Source: an uncultured Pseudomonadota bacterium (lineage in GTDB: Bacteria; Pseudomonadota; Alphaproteobacteria; Rs-D84). Taken from it: a DNA stretch of 64,000 bases. Shown piece by piece: positions 32,529-40,589 of the stretch. The stretch lies in the NCBI GenBank assembly GCA_900320405.1, contig OOHM01000002.1, forward strand, positions 95,211-159,210, given 5' to 3'. The translations under genes were made by a program, and so were the position numbers. The first letter of the stretch is position 1. Each line of letters begins with the position of its first letter. The notes beneath the pieces were generated by a model, which was not told the origin of the DNA, searched no databases, and worked only from the letters and a program-made list of their open reading frames with translations.

Positions 32529-33170
32529 ATGAAAAAAACTTGGTTGTCAGTAATCGCCGGTTTGGCGGTAATAAATGCGGCATCTGCGGTGCCAAGTCCC
32601 GCGGACCGTAAAGCCCTGTGTGAAAAACACCCGGATAAATATGTTTGGGTTGAAAAGACCCAGGCCTGCGTGCCAATCGATCCGTGTAATAGTGATAATG
32701 TAACGATTAAAGAAACATATTGTATTGAAACCAAGGATATATACTTTCCAGAAAATCAATTAGATCTTGTGTTGAGTCGGTATGCAGAAAAAGTGTTAAA
32801 AACCACTTTGCTCGGCAAGCAAATTTTAAAAGACGGTAAGGTTGCAATGGTAACATCAGATGGTGGATATGCTGTTGTTGATATAGAGGATTATACTGAT
32901 TATAGTGATGTTACGCGTAAGTATAGATCTACATTAGCAGATATTGTGGCGGCTTGGGCTTATGGTTATATATTGGATCAGTCTGTTAATATAGACGAAA
33001 TTGAGGATGATGTTTTTGTGCATACTGATCGTATAATAGGTAATATTAGTAAGACAGAGTGTGACGATATCAGGGATTTTGCTTCTCTGATAGGTGAGCA
33101 TTATCTTTTTGATAGCGAATACAATGATGGCGAATGTTTGATTAAATACACTATTGATGTAAGAAAATAA
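32529..33170 (+). CDS. Secreted protein with N-terminal Cys motif, function unknown
   Basis: 213 residues with a signal peptide (INAASA, cut before VPS), then LCEKHPDKYVWVEKTQACVP and a further IDPCNSDN/YCIET Cys group, and a longer acidic part with few Cys. The RBS AAGGAGA is strong. It follows the two coiled-coil genes in the same direction, and a terminator closes the run. Codon use in the last two thirds seems more AT-rich than in the first third. Family not recognised. Confidence 0.65.
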   Translation: MKKTWLSVIAGLAVINAASAVPSPADRKALCEKHPDKYVWVEKTQACVPIDPCNSDNVTIKETYCIETKDIYFPENQLDLVLSRYAEKVLKTTLLGKQILKDGKVAMVTSDGGYAVVDIEDYTDYSDVTRKYRSTLADIVAAWAYGYILDQSVNIDEIEDDVFVHTDRIIGNISKTECDDIRDFASLIGEHYLFDSEYNDGECLIKYTIDVRK

Positions 33171-33176
33171 ATTGAG

Positions 33177-33204
33177 AAACAGTTGCGAAATGCAACTGTT
33201 TTTT
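33177..33204 (+). terminator. Terminator of the secreted-protein cluster
   Basis: Stem AAACAGTTGC (33177-33186) with GCAACTGTTT (33192-33201), then T. The next bases (33205-33230) are ACTAATCAC-type words like those after 3371. Confidence 0.85.
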
Positions 33205-33265
33205 ACTAATCACTTATAACTAATCACCCGTTATCTCGAAAGTGGTGCCGTGGTAGGCTAACCAC

Positions 33266-33471
33266 TAATTATCAAAATCTAATTCTTTTAATTTTTCTGC
33301 GCGGCGCGGGTTCTCCTCCATTGGAGGAGTACCCGAAGGGGGAGGTGGTTAGAGCATTCGTTATTATTTCGTATTTTCTAACCACCCCGTCCGCGTTCGC
33401 GTCCACCCCTCCACAGGAGGGGAACTTTATTTATCAAAATCCAATTCTTTCAACTTTTCGGCGCGGGGGGT
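33266..33471. repeat. Duplicated 3' end of rmuC flanking a palindrome-rich insert
   Basis: 33272-33312 repeats the last about 14 codons of rmuC (33427-33471) with a few changes; on the minus strand it still reads PRRAEKLKELDFDN and a stop. Between the two copies lies about 115 bases with palindromes: CTCCTCC ATT GGAGGAG (33313-33332 region), GTGGTTAGA paired with TCTAACCAC, and CCCCTCC ACA GGAGGGG (33406-33422 region). It looks like the insertion of a small palindromic element with duplication of the gene end. Confidence 0.6.
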
Positions 33472-34305
33472 GATTTTGTTCACCGACGTTTGTAATTGTT
33501 CTATATCTGCTTGGGCAAGGTTAAAGTGTTGTGAAACTTTGCCTGCACGGTCGGCAAGGCGTGAAAGGTCGGTCAACAACATATCTAATTCCCGTTTAAT
33601 TTGACCCGCAACACGTTTTATTTTTATATCGGACAGAATCGCGCGAATCGTGTTCAATGTTGCCCACAATGTAGATGGCGAAACAATAAAGACCTTTTTG
33701 CGTGCGGCGTATTCGACCGCACCCGGAAATTCCCGGTGTAATGTTTCAAATATTGATTCGCTTGCGATGAACATCATCGCGCTTTCGGCGGTTTTACCGG
33801 GAATAATATATTTTTCGGCGATAGCGTCTATGTGTTTGCGGACATCTAATTCAAACTGTTTCCGGTACAATTCCGGGTTATCGCCACTTTGCATGCGGGA
33901 ATAAGATTCCAATGGAAATTTACTGTCGATTATCATATCGCCCGGCGGATAGGGCAGGCGAATTATGCAATCGGGCCGGACACCCGTTTCCATAACAGAT
34001 TGAAACGCATATGTTTCTGGGGGCATAATGTCGGCAACCAAGTCTTCCAGTTGGCGTTCGCCGAATGTGCCACGGGCCTGTTTGTTGCCCATAAGTATGT
34101 TTTTGAAATTGGCAATATCGGCACTAATACTTTTTAATTCGTTTGCGTTTTGCGCCAATACGCCCAATCTTTCCGCCAAACGTTCGCGCAGGCGTGTATT
34201 ATCTTCACGCAGACCCGACATATCAACCCCGGCCGGGCGCATCAGCAGTGCGCCCAACATTATGATTATGACCGCGCACATTACAATTAAAATATAGGTT
34301 GTCAT
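33427..34305 (-). CDS. rmuC: DNA recombination protein RmuC
   Basis: About 292 residues: an N-terminal membrane helix (TYILIVMCAVIIIMLGALLM), a coiled-coil neck, and the RmuC nuclease-like core with RGTFGERQLEDLV, VRPDCIIRLP and DSKFPLESY, followed by a C-terminal coiled coil. RmuC-like proteins limit inversions at repeats. I start at ATG 34305, which has AAGGA upstream and begins just before the membrane helix; the longer open frame would overlap the def promoter. Shorter than E. coli RmuC (about 475), but this short form is common. Confidence 0.88.
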   Translation of the reverse strand: MTTYILIVMCAVIIIMLGALLMRPAGVDMSGLREDNTRLRERLAERLGVLAQNANELKSISADIANFKNILMGNKQARGTFGERQLEDLVADIMPPETYAFQSVMETGVRPDCIIRLPYPPGDMIIDSKFPLESYSRMQSGDNPELYRKQFELDVRKHIDAIAEKYIIPGKTAESAMMFIASESIFETLHREFPGAVEYAARKKVFIVSPSTLWATLNTIRAILSDIKIKRVAGQIKRELDMLLTDLSRLADRAGKVSQHFNLAQADIEQLQTSVNKITPRAEKLKELDFDK

Positions 34306-34348
34306 TTGGAATTCCTTTGCTATCATTTTATTATAAAAGGATTTATGT

Positions 34349-34849
34349 ATGTTGCAAATGAAACTTTGCGGTGATTTGGTTTTGCGGGAACATTGTGCCC
34401 CGGTGGACGATATCACCCCAGAGATTTTGAAGACTATGGACGAAATGGTCAAAATGATGCGTGACCAAAATGGCGTAGGCCTGGCCGCGCCTCAGGTCGG
34501 TGTGACCAAGCGTTTTTTGGTTATGATGAACCCAGAAACGGAAGAAGTTTTTAAAATGATAAATCCGGTTATTACTTTGCGGTCGGTCGATACCGTCGTT
34601 ATGGAAGAGGGGTGTTTATCTGTGTTGGGACCAGATTATTTGCCGGTCTATGCCAATGTTTCGCGCCCGGCCGTTGTCACGGTGGAATGGACGGGGACGG
34701 ATGGCAAAGGTTATGCCGCGGAAATGTCCGGTATAATGGCGCGCATAGTACAACACGAAACCGATCATTTGGACGGAATTTTATTTATTGACCATTTGCC
34801 GTCGGCAAAACGCGAGATGGTTATGCGCAAGGTAAGGCAACGCAAATGA
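34349..34849 (+). CDS. def: Peptide deformylase
   Basis: A 166-residue metalloenzyme removing the N-formyl group from nascent proteins. All three motifs are present: GVGLAAPQVG, EEGCLS (metal Cys) and QHETDHLDG (HExxH). Length is normal. First gene of def-fmt-truA, overlapping fmt by four bases (ATGA). The promoter lies between it and the divergent rmuC. Confidence 0.96.
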   Translation: MLQMKLCGDLVLREHCAPVDDITPEILKTMDEMVKMMRDQNGVGLAAPQVGVTKRFLVMMNPETEEVFKMINPVITLRSVDTVVMEEGCLSVLGPDYLPVYANVSRPAVVTVEWTGTDGKGYAAEMSGIMARIVQHETDHLDGILFIDHLPSAKREMVMRKVRQRK

Positions 34850-35649
34850 AAGTCGTTTTAATGGGAACCCCCGATTTTGTTGTGCCTATATTTAATGCCG
34901 TGGCCACGCGGCATGAAGTTATCGCGGTTTTTACACGTGCACCAAAGCCCGTAGGGCGTAAACATATTATAACTAAATCGCCCGTACATGTGTGGGCGGA
35001 ATCGCGTGGATTGCCGGTATATCATAAACCGTCCGAATATAAATTTACGCCCGATATGGTGTTTGTTGCGGCGTATGGTGCGATTTTGCATGACAATGTT
35101 TTGAATTCTGCGCCGTGTGTAAACCTGCACCCCAGTTTGTTGCCACGTTATCGCGGGCCGTCACCGATTCGCACTGCAATTAAAAACGGTGATACCGAAA
35201 GTGGCGTTTGCATTATGCAAATGACAAATGAATTGGATGCCGGTGATATTTTAATGTGCCGGAAATTCGATATTGATATTGATGACACAAATGAAACGGT
35301 GGAAGAAAAAGTTTCAAGAATCGGTTCTGAAATGATAATCGAATATATGGATGCACCGGAAAAATATCCACCGATTCCGCAAAGTGGAAAAATCGTCTAT
35401 ACGGCGAAAACCGGCGTATACGACGAAATTATAGATTGGAAAAAATCTGCATTGGAAATTCATAATTTGGTGCGCGCATTTGGTGCGGGACGCACAAAAA
35501 TAAACGGCATTGATGTCAAGATATTAAAGACCAAAATGAACGGCGATAAAATGGAAATTGTGACTGTGCAGCCCGCGGGTAAAAAACCGATGGATTGGAA
35601 AAGTTTTGTAAACGGTCTGCACGGTGCAGAAATAAAATTTGGTGAATAA
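34846..35649 (+). CDS. fmt: Methionyl-tRNA formyltransferase (short form)
   Basis: Transfers the formyl group from 10-formyl-THF to Met-tRNA(fMet). N-terminal Rossmann start VVLMGTPDFVVP, the catalytic region VNLHPSLLPRYRGPSPI with the SLLPxxRG motif, and the C-terminal OB-like part (IDWKKSALEIHNLVRAFG, VQPAGKKPMDWKSFV). At 267 residues it is about 40 shorter than usual; the deletions seem to fall in loops of both domains. Function is expected to be kept. It overlaps def by four bases and truA by one. Confidence 0.93.
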   Translation: MKVVLMGTPDFVVPIFNAVATRHEVIAVFTRAPKPVGRKHIITKSPVHVWAESRGLPVYHKPSEYKFTPDMVFVAAYGAILHDNVLNSAPCVNLHPSLLPRYRGPSPIRTAIKNGDTESGVCIMQMTNELDAGDILMCRKFDIDIDDTNETVEEKVSRIGSEMIIEYMDAPEKYPPIPQSGKIVYTAKTGVYDEIIDWKKSALEIHNLVRAFGAGRTKINGIDVKILKTKMNGDKMEIVTVQPAGKKPMDWKSFVNGLHGAEIKFGE

Positions 35650-36392
35650 TGACACGGTATAAAGTAATTTTGGAATACGATGGTACAGATTTAATCGGGT
35701 GGCAGGAAAACACCCAAGGCCCGTCTGTACAATCATTATTAAAAGACGCGATTGAAAAATTCTGTGGCGCGCGCCCAGATATCGTTGGGGCAGGGCGGAC
35801 CGATGCCGGTGTGCACGCGGTTGCGATGACGGCGCATTTTGATTTAGATAAAGATTTTGATGCCGCAACCGTTATGCGTGCGGTGAATTTCTATTTGAAT
35901 AATGCACCTGTGTCTGTGTTAGATTGTGCGATTGTTCCCGATGATTTTAATGCGCGGTTTTCGTGTGTTATGCGGCACTATAAATATATTGTTTTGAATC
36001 GTTCTGCACCGGCGGTGTTGGACAAGAATCGCGTTTGGTGGGTTCCAAAAAAATTGGATATATATGCAATGCGTGATGCGGCGAAATTATTACCAGGTGA
36101 ACATGATTTTACTTCTTTCCGTGCAAGTCAGTGCCAGGCGAAAAGCCCGATAAAAACATTGGATTTGTGCCGTATAGAACAAAAGGGCGATTTGATTATC
36201 TTTGAATTTTCTGCGCGTTCGTTCCTGCACCACCAGGTCCGGAATATGGTTGGTACATTGGTAGAGATTGGTTTGGGTAATCCATATGATATAAATAAAA
36301 TATTTGCCGCGCGTAATCGGTCGGCGGCGGGCGCAACCGCGCCGGCGGCGGGCCTGTATTTTATTTGCGCGGATTATGCCACAACCGATTAG
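35649..36392 (+). CDS. truA: tRNA pseudouridine(38-40) synthase TruA
   Basis: 247 residues. The catalytic motif GAGRTDAGVHA contains the nucleophilic Asp; YKVILEYDGTDLIGWQ at the N-terminus and FLHHQVRNMVGTLVEIG are also family signatures. It modifies uridines in the anticodon stem-loop. Last gene of def-fmt-truA. Its 3' end overlaps the convergent comEC by 32 bases. Confidence 0.96.
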   Translation: MTRYKVILEYDGTDLIGWQENTQGPSVQSLLKDAIEKFCGARPDIVGAGRTDAGVHAVAMTAHFDLDKDFDAATVMRAVNFYLNNAPVSVLDCAIVPDDFNARFSCVMRHYKYIVLNRSAPAVLDKNRVWWVPKKLDIYAMRDAAKLLPGEHDFTSFRASQCQAKSPIKTLDLCRIEQKGDLIIFEFSARSFLHHQVRNMVGTLVEIGLGNPYDINKIFAARNRSAAGATAPAAGLYFICADYATTD

Positions 36393-38298
36393 ACGGCACA
36401 TAATCGATATGTCCGGATTTATATACAACCGCGCCACCGTGTATTATTTTGTTTTTGCAATCTTTGGAATCTATGTCAAAATATGACGCAATGTATTTTA
36501 CATTTGGGTCTTGGCACATAGGTATAATGTTTTTAGAAAGAGATGAAAAATTTGGCAGGTACACAATTTTCCAATATGGACGCGAAATGGTGTATACACC
36601 GGATTCTTTGGGAATGCGATAGTTTTCAGTGCCAATCTTTTCACGATTCATTTTACGCCAATTATCAAAAGCAAAATAATTTCCACTGTCGTGCGTTTTG
36701 TTGAATTTTAATTTCCCATCAATAACCGCACCAATCAATTTATGGTCATATGATATATAGAATATCGGTCGTGGCGTGGTCCACCATATTGATATGCCGA
36801 TACAAATGAAAATGAATGCCAAGACCAAGTTTATGTGGCGCGCAATCAATGGTTTTAATGTATCCAGGTTGCGTATGAAAATTAAACAGGAAAGTCCAAT
36901 GGTCATAAACACTATGCTGACATTTGGTGGTGTCCCAAGGCTTAGATTGCCAAATGGCAGGTTCGCAATCGATTCGGCAATAGAATAAAATTGATTGTAA
37001 ATATCGTGTGCAAGGTTTATTGGTGTGAAAATACCGACAAGGGCGCAGATGGTTCCAATGATTACACATGGCATAAGTATAAATGAAAACAGTGGCAGAA
37101 ATATTAAATTTCCCAATACGCCATAAATTGGGATTTCACCGAAATGCGTTAGTATAAATGGGGCGGTGAAAATTGTGGCAACAATTGTTGTTAAAAATGC
37201 AGAATATAAATACCGAAATATTTTGTTATGTGGCAGGTTAGGTTTAACATATGTCCATAACCACAGTATTCCAAATATTGCCGCAAAAGATAATTGGAAT
37301 CCGGCACGCATAACATTGTATGGGTTGATGATGGCGATAATAATAAACGCCAAGGCCGCCATACGAAGTGATAGTGCGGCGCGCCCCAATATAATTGCGA
37401 ACATTACCAATGTCGCCATTATAAACGCACGCAATGTGGCCACACCACCACCGGATATAAATACATATCCAATCAATCCAACCCAAGAACATATTGTTGC
37501 CGGTATGCGTGCAGGTGTGCGTCTAACCAATTTTGGTATGCAACGGAATATCGTATAAAATATTATAAACAACCAACCACCAATTAATGTCAAATGATAC
37601 CCACTGATTGACCACAGATGTGCTACACCGTTTATATTCCATATATTTCTTTGGTCGGTGCTTAACGCGTTTTTATACCCCAACAAAAGTGAATTTGTAA
37701 GGAAAGAATCGACTTTATTTTTTATATATAGTCGCGGGCTGTATACATCGGTTTTCGCCGTATAGACAGTTTTTATGTCTTTGATATAACCTGTTGCGGT
37801 CATATTGTTAAAATATGCGTGTCGCGCAAAATCAAAACCGTATGGTGTGTCCGCAGGTTTTGGTTTGAACAGACCGCCATTTCCAGAAATAATATCGCCG
37901 GGGTTCAGTGGAATCTTGTCGGTTGTTGTGACACGAACAATGCCAAATTCGTCGGTTTTGATATGCAACCTGACTTTTTCGTCTGTGTGGTCAATGTCTA
38001 TGATTCGCCCGGTGATTTCAATTCCGTGCAAGTCGTGCGATATTTGTGGCGTATTTTTGATATGGGCGTAAACGCCGGCGTATCCAAATCCAAATGCGAA
38101 TGACATTATTAGGACTACAATCGGAATTTTACGAAATAATATTATTCCAGCGGTTCCGGTAATAAGCGCACAAATCAATTTTATTAAACTGGGTTCTGGG
38201 CCAACGGCGAAATAAAACGCCATACCAAATGCCAAAAAAATAGGCACCCATAAAAAAGCATTTAATTTTTGTGCATTAAACCAATCGCGCATAGTCAA
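36361..38298 (-). CDS. ComEC/Rec2-family DNA-uptake channel protein
   Basis: 645 residues with about ten membrane helices. The N-terminus has two helix pairs and an OB-like DUF4131 domain (GIEITGRIIDIDHTDEKVRL), and the competence domain starts at NGVAHLWSISGYHLTLIGG, the family signature. The metallo-beta-lactamase domain of full-length ComEC is missing, since after the last helix (about residue 505) only about 140 unrelated residues remain. ComEC is the inner-membrane channel for transforming DNA. No other competence genes are in this window, so natural competence is only a possibility. Confidence 0.85.
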   Translation of the reverse strand: MTMRDWFNAQKLNAFLWVPIFLAFGMAFYFAVGPEPSLIKLICALITGTAGIILFRKIPIVVLIMSFAFGFGYAGVYAHIKNTPQISHDLHGIEITGRIIDIDHTDEKVRLHIKTDEFGIVRVTTTDKIPLNPGDIISGNGGLFKPKPADTPYGFDFARHAYFNNMTATGYIKDIKTVYTAKTDVYSPRLYIKNKVDSFLTNSLLLGYKNALSTDQRNIWNINGVAHLWSISGYHLTLIGGWLFIIFYTIFRCIPKLVRRTPARIPATICSWVGLIGYVFISGGGVATLRAFIMATLVMFAIILGRAALSLRMAALAFIIIAIINPYNVMRAGFQLSFAAIFGILWLWTYVKPNLPHNKIFRYLYSAFLTTIVATIFTAPFILTHFGEIPIYGVLGNLIFLPLFSFILMPCVIIGTICALVGIFTPINLAHDIYNQFYSIAESIANLPFGNLSLGTPPNVSIVFMTIGLSCLIFIRNLDTLKPLIARHINLVLAFIFICIGISIWWTTPRPIFYISYDHKLIGAVIDGKLKFNKTHDSGNYFAFDNWRKMNREKIGTENYRIPKESGVYTISRPYWKIVYLPNFSSLSKNIIPMCQDPNVKYIASYFDIDSKDCKNKIIHGGAVVYKSGHIDYVPSNRLWHNPRK

Positions 38299-38300
38299 AT

Positions 38301-38615
38301 TTATTTGCCAAATATAAAATCTGCATTTGTGGTCAATGTGATAATTGCATCTGTGTTATCGTTTTCTGATGAGTGTTGTCGTATAGTCTTACCACACTTT
38401 TCGCATTTATGCGTTAAAATAAACCCATCGCCGTCGGGTTCGGCCGATACAGGAACCATCATACCGCCACAATTGGATGCGCGGTCGCCCGGGTTATTAT
38501 CAACGTGACGTGACCACAGGCAGTGCGGACAATGGTTTGTATACCCATTACCAAAAACCATCGCGCCACAATGGGCGCATTCAAAATTTTCGATGGTTTT
38601 GGTAAATTTCTTCAT
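38301..38615 (-). CDS. RNHCP-domain zinc-ribbon-like protein
   Basis: 104 residues matching the RNHCP family: FECAHCGAMVFGNGYTNHCP followed by HCLWSRHVDNNPGDRAS and CGGMM, then a second pair KCEKCGK. The eight or so Cys with His suggest two zinc sites. The family is small and its role is unknown. It lies two bases downstream of the comEC start and four bases after gapR on the same strand, so gapR-RNHCP-comEC may be one transcript. Confidence 0.88.
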   Translation of the reverse strand: MKKFTKTIENFECAHCGAMVFGNGYTNHCPHCLWSRHVDNNPGDRASNCGGMMVPVSAEPDGDGFILTHKCEKCGKTIRQHSSENDNTDAIITLTTNADFIFGK

Positions 38616-38619
38616 TTAA

Positions 38620-38868
38620 TTACAGCCCCAGTGCATTGCGATACATTTGGGTCAATTCATCGGTTTCATCCAATTCATCCGGATCCATTTTACGCAGGCG
38701 TATCATTTGACGGATGTACTTTGGGTCAAAACCGGCGGATTTTGCCTCGGTATAAATTTCTTTGATGTCTGCGGCAATGGCGGCAGAATCTTCATTTAAT
38801 TTTTCAATACGTTCAATAATAGACAGCAATTGAGTGTTATCAAATGCCCCATGGTTTGCGTTTTTCAT
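38620..38868 (-). CDS. gapR: GapR-type nucleoid-associated protein (DUF2312)
   Basis: 82 residues with the DUF2312 pattern: N-terminal helix LLSIIERIEKLNEDSAAIAA, DIKEIYTEAKSAGFDPKYIR and QMIRLRKMD. In Caulobacter GapR forms a ring around overtwisted DNA ahead of forks and polymerases and stimulates topoisomerases. The family is largely confined to Alphaproteobacteria, which supports the taxonomic call. It is divergent from pyk and probably leads the gapR-RNHCP-comEC transcript. Confidence 0.92.
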   Translation of the reverse strand: MKNANHGAFDNTQLLSIIERIEKLNEDSAAIAADIKEIYTEAKSAGFDPKYIRQMIRLRKMDPDELDETDELTQMYRNALGL

Positions 38869-38881
38869 AGATGTTTTCCCC

Positions 38882-38910
38882 TTGTCTAAATTTGTGTTTT
38901 ATGATATACA
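38882..38910 (+). promoter_or_regulatory. Promoter of pyk
   Basis: TTGTCT (38882-38887) and TATACA (38905-38910), 17-bp spacer. Confidence 0.6.
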
Positions 38911-38951
38911 ATAAAACATAAAAATCAACAAAAACCCGAGAGATTGTAAAA

Positions 38952-40322
38952 ATGACCAGATTTACGAAAATTACTGCTTCAATCGGCCCCAGTTCGGAAG
39001 GCAACGCGATGTTGCGGCAAATGATTTTGGGTGGCGTAAACGTGTTTCGTATAAATTTTAGTCACGATACAGGTGATGTTCAGGGGAAAAAAATTGATTC
39101 TATACGGCGCCTTTCGCGTGAATTGGGTGTGCCGGTGGGGGTAATGGTTGACCTTCAGGGGCCAAAGCATCGTATAGGTAATTTTGCAGGTGAGGAAAAA
39201 TATCCAATATCGCCGGGGCAAACTTTTACATTTGATTCGAATCCAGAACCTGGAAATTCGGCGCGTGTAAATATGCCCGATGCCGATGTTATTGCGTCGT
39301 TAAAGGTTGGAGAGCGAATATTACTGAATGACGGTAAAATAGAAATGCAGGTCACAGATGTTGCACCAAATGAAGTCAAAGCAAAGGTGGTGCGGGGAAC
39401 AGAAATATGGTCGCGACGCGGATTTAATGTTCCAGATACCGATATAAAAACCGGTGCACTAACAAAAAAGGATAGGGCGGATTTGGAGTATGCGTTGACC
39501 AAAAATCCGGATTGGGTTGCCGTGTCTTTTGTTCAACGCCCAGAAGATATTGCAGAGGTGCGCGATTTTATTACTGCGCGTACATCGGCCCCGATTAAAA
39601 TTATGGCTAAAATAGAAAGGCAGAACGCCGTTCAGCGAATAGCGGAAATTGCGTCCGCGGCCGATGGGGTTATGATTGCGCGTGGGGATTTGGCGGTTGA
39701 ATTGCCGTATGAACAGGTCCCGGCGATTTCGCGTAAAATTATTCGTGAATGCCGGCGATTAAACAGGCCGGTCGTGATGGCAACGCAAATGTTGGGTTCT
39801 ATGGTCGAAAGTGAATTTCCAACACGTGCGGAAATAAGTGATGTCGCGAATGCAGCATATTTGCGTGTTGATTCAACAATGACATCCGAAGAAACGACTA
39901 TAGGCGCACACCCATTAAAGGTTATTGAAACAATGGACAAGATTTTGTCTTATTCCGATATGGACGCCATAGAACATTCCAATGATTGGGTGCGGGCAGA
40001 AAATGCGCCGGAAAACGATTGGTCACGTTCGGTGTCGTCAATGGCACATTTGAATCACGCAATGGCGATAATTGTTTTTGCGCGTGATACCGATTCGGTG
40101 ACAAGTGTGTCTTGTCGTCGACCAGATGTTCCAATTATCGCCGTATGTGATAATAATTTGATTGCAAATCAATTGTGTATATTGCGTGGGGTAATTCCAA
40201 TCTATACACCGGATTTGTTCGCATTGCGTGATTTTAATACGGTTGCAAAAATTGCCGAAATAAAATCCGGCAAAATTGTGGTTGTTGATGGTGATGAGGT
40301 TAGCCTGCGCGATTTAGATTAA
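38952..40322 (+). CDS. pyk: Pyruvate kinase
   Basis: 456 residues with the pyruvate kinase layout: N-terminal TKITASIGPSS, FRINFSHDTG, the B-domain from about residue 70, the active-site strand IKIMAKIERQNAV with catalytic Lys, GVMIARGDLAVELP, and MATQMLGSMVESEFPTRAE. The potassium/substrate segment that usually reads DGTDAVMLSGETA is altered to YLRVDSTMTSEETT. The C-terminal domain is complete. It converts PEP and ADP to pyruvate and ATP. Monocistronic. The family call is firm; kinetics may differ. Confidence 0.93.
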   Translation: MTRFTKITASIGPSSEGNAMLRQMILGGVNVFRINFSHDTGDVQGKKIDSIRRLSRELGVPVGVMVDLQGPKHRIGNFAGEEKYPISPGQTFTFDSNPEPGNSARVNMPDADVIASLKVGERILLNDGKIEMQVTDVAPNEVKAKVVRGTEIWSRRGFNVPDTDIKTGALTKKDRADLEYALTKNPDWVAVSFVQRPEDIAEVRDFITARTSAPIKIMAKIERQNAVQRIAEIASAADGVMIARGDLAVELPYEQVPAISRKIIRECRRLNRPVVMATQMLGSMVESEFPTRAEISDVANAAYLRVDSTMTSEETTIGAHPLKVIETMDKILSYSDMDAIEHSNDWVRAENAPENDWSRSVSSMAHLNHAMAIIVFARDTDSVTSVSCRRPDVPIIAVCDNNLIANQLCILRGVIPIYTPDLFALRDFNTVAKIAEIKSGKIVVVDGDEVSLRDLD

Positions 40323-40325
40323 ATT

Positions 40326-40571
40326 CTATTTTTCAATCGGTGGGAAACAATCGCCACCATCGATTGGACAGCAATTAAAACCGGATTCACCCATATCGGT
40401 ATAGGTTTCACCCGGACAGCATCCGTTTAAATCTGGACTGGCATTGTCTTTGCACAGGTATTCTACTGCATCCGTCCAATCATAACGCTGTTTGATAATA
40501 TGCGCCGTTGCAAATGCGGTCACAATTGCGGTTAATAAACACGCGATAAAGATTTTATATATTGTTCTCAT
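40326..40571 (-). CDS. Small membrane-anchored protein with CC-motif Cys domain
   Basis: 81 residues: an N-terminal hydrophobic helix (FIACLLTAIVTAFATAHI) acting as anchor or signal, then EYLCKDNASPDLNGCCPGE, and GFNCCPIDGGDCFPP. The Cys spacing matches the C-terminus of the secreted protein at 20491 (GxCC-x-GE ... FxCCP-x(3)-G-x-C). It lies downstream of the LpoA-like gene with a short gap on the same strand, so it may be co-transcribed. Function unknown. Confidence 0.7.
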   Translation of the reverse strand: MRTIYKIFIACLLTAIVTAFATAHIIKQRYDWTDAVEYLCKDNASPDLNGCCPGETYTDMGESGFNCCPIDGGDCFPPIEK

Positions 40572-40589
40572 TATTTCCCCCTTGGTGTT

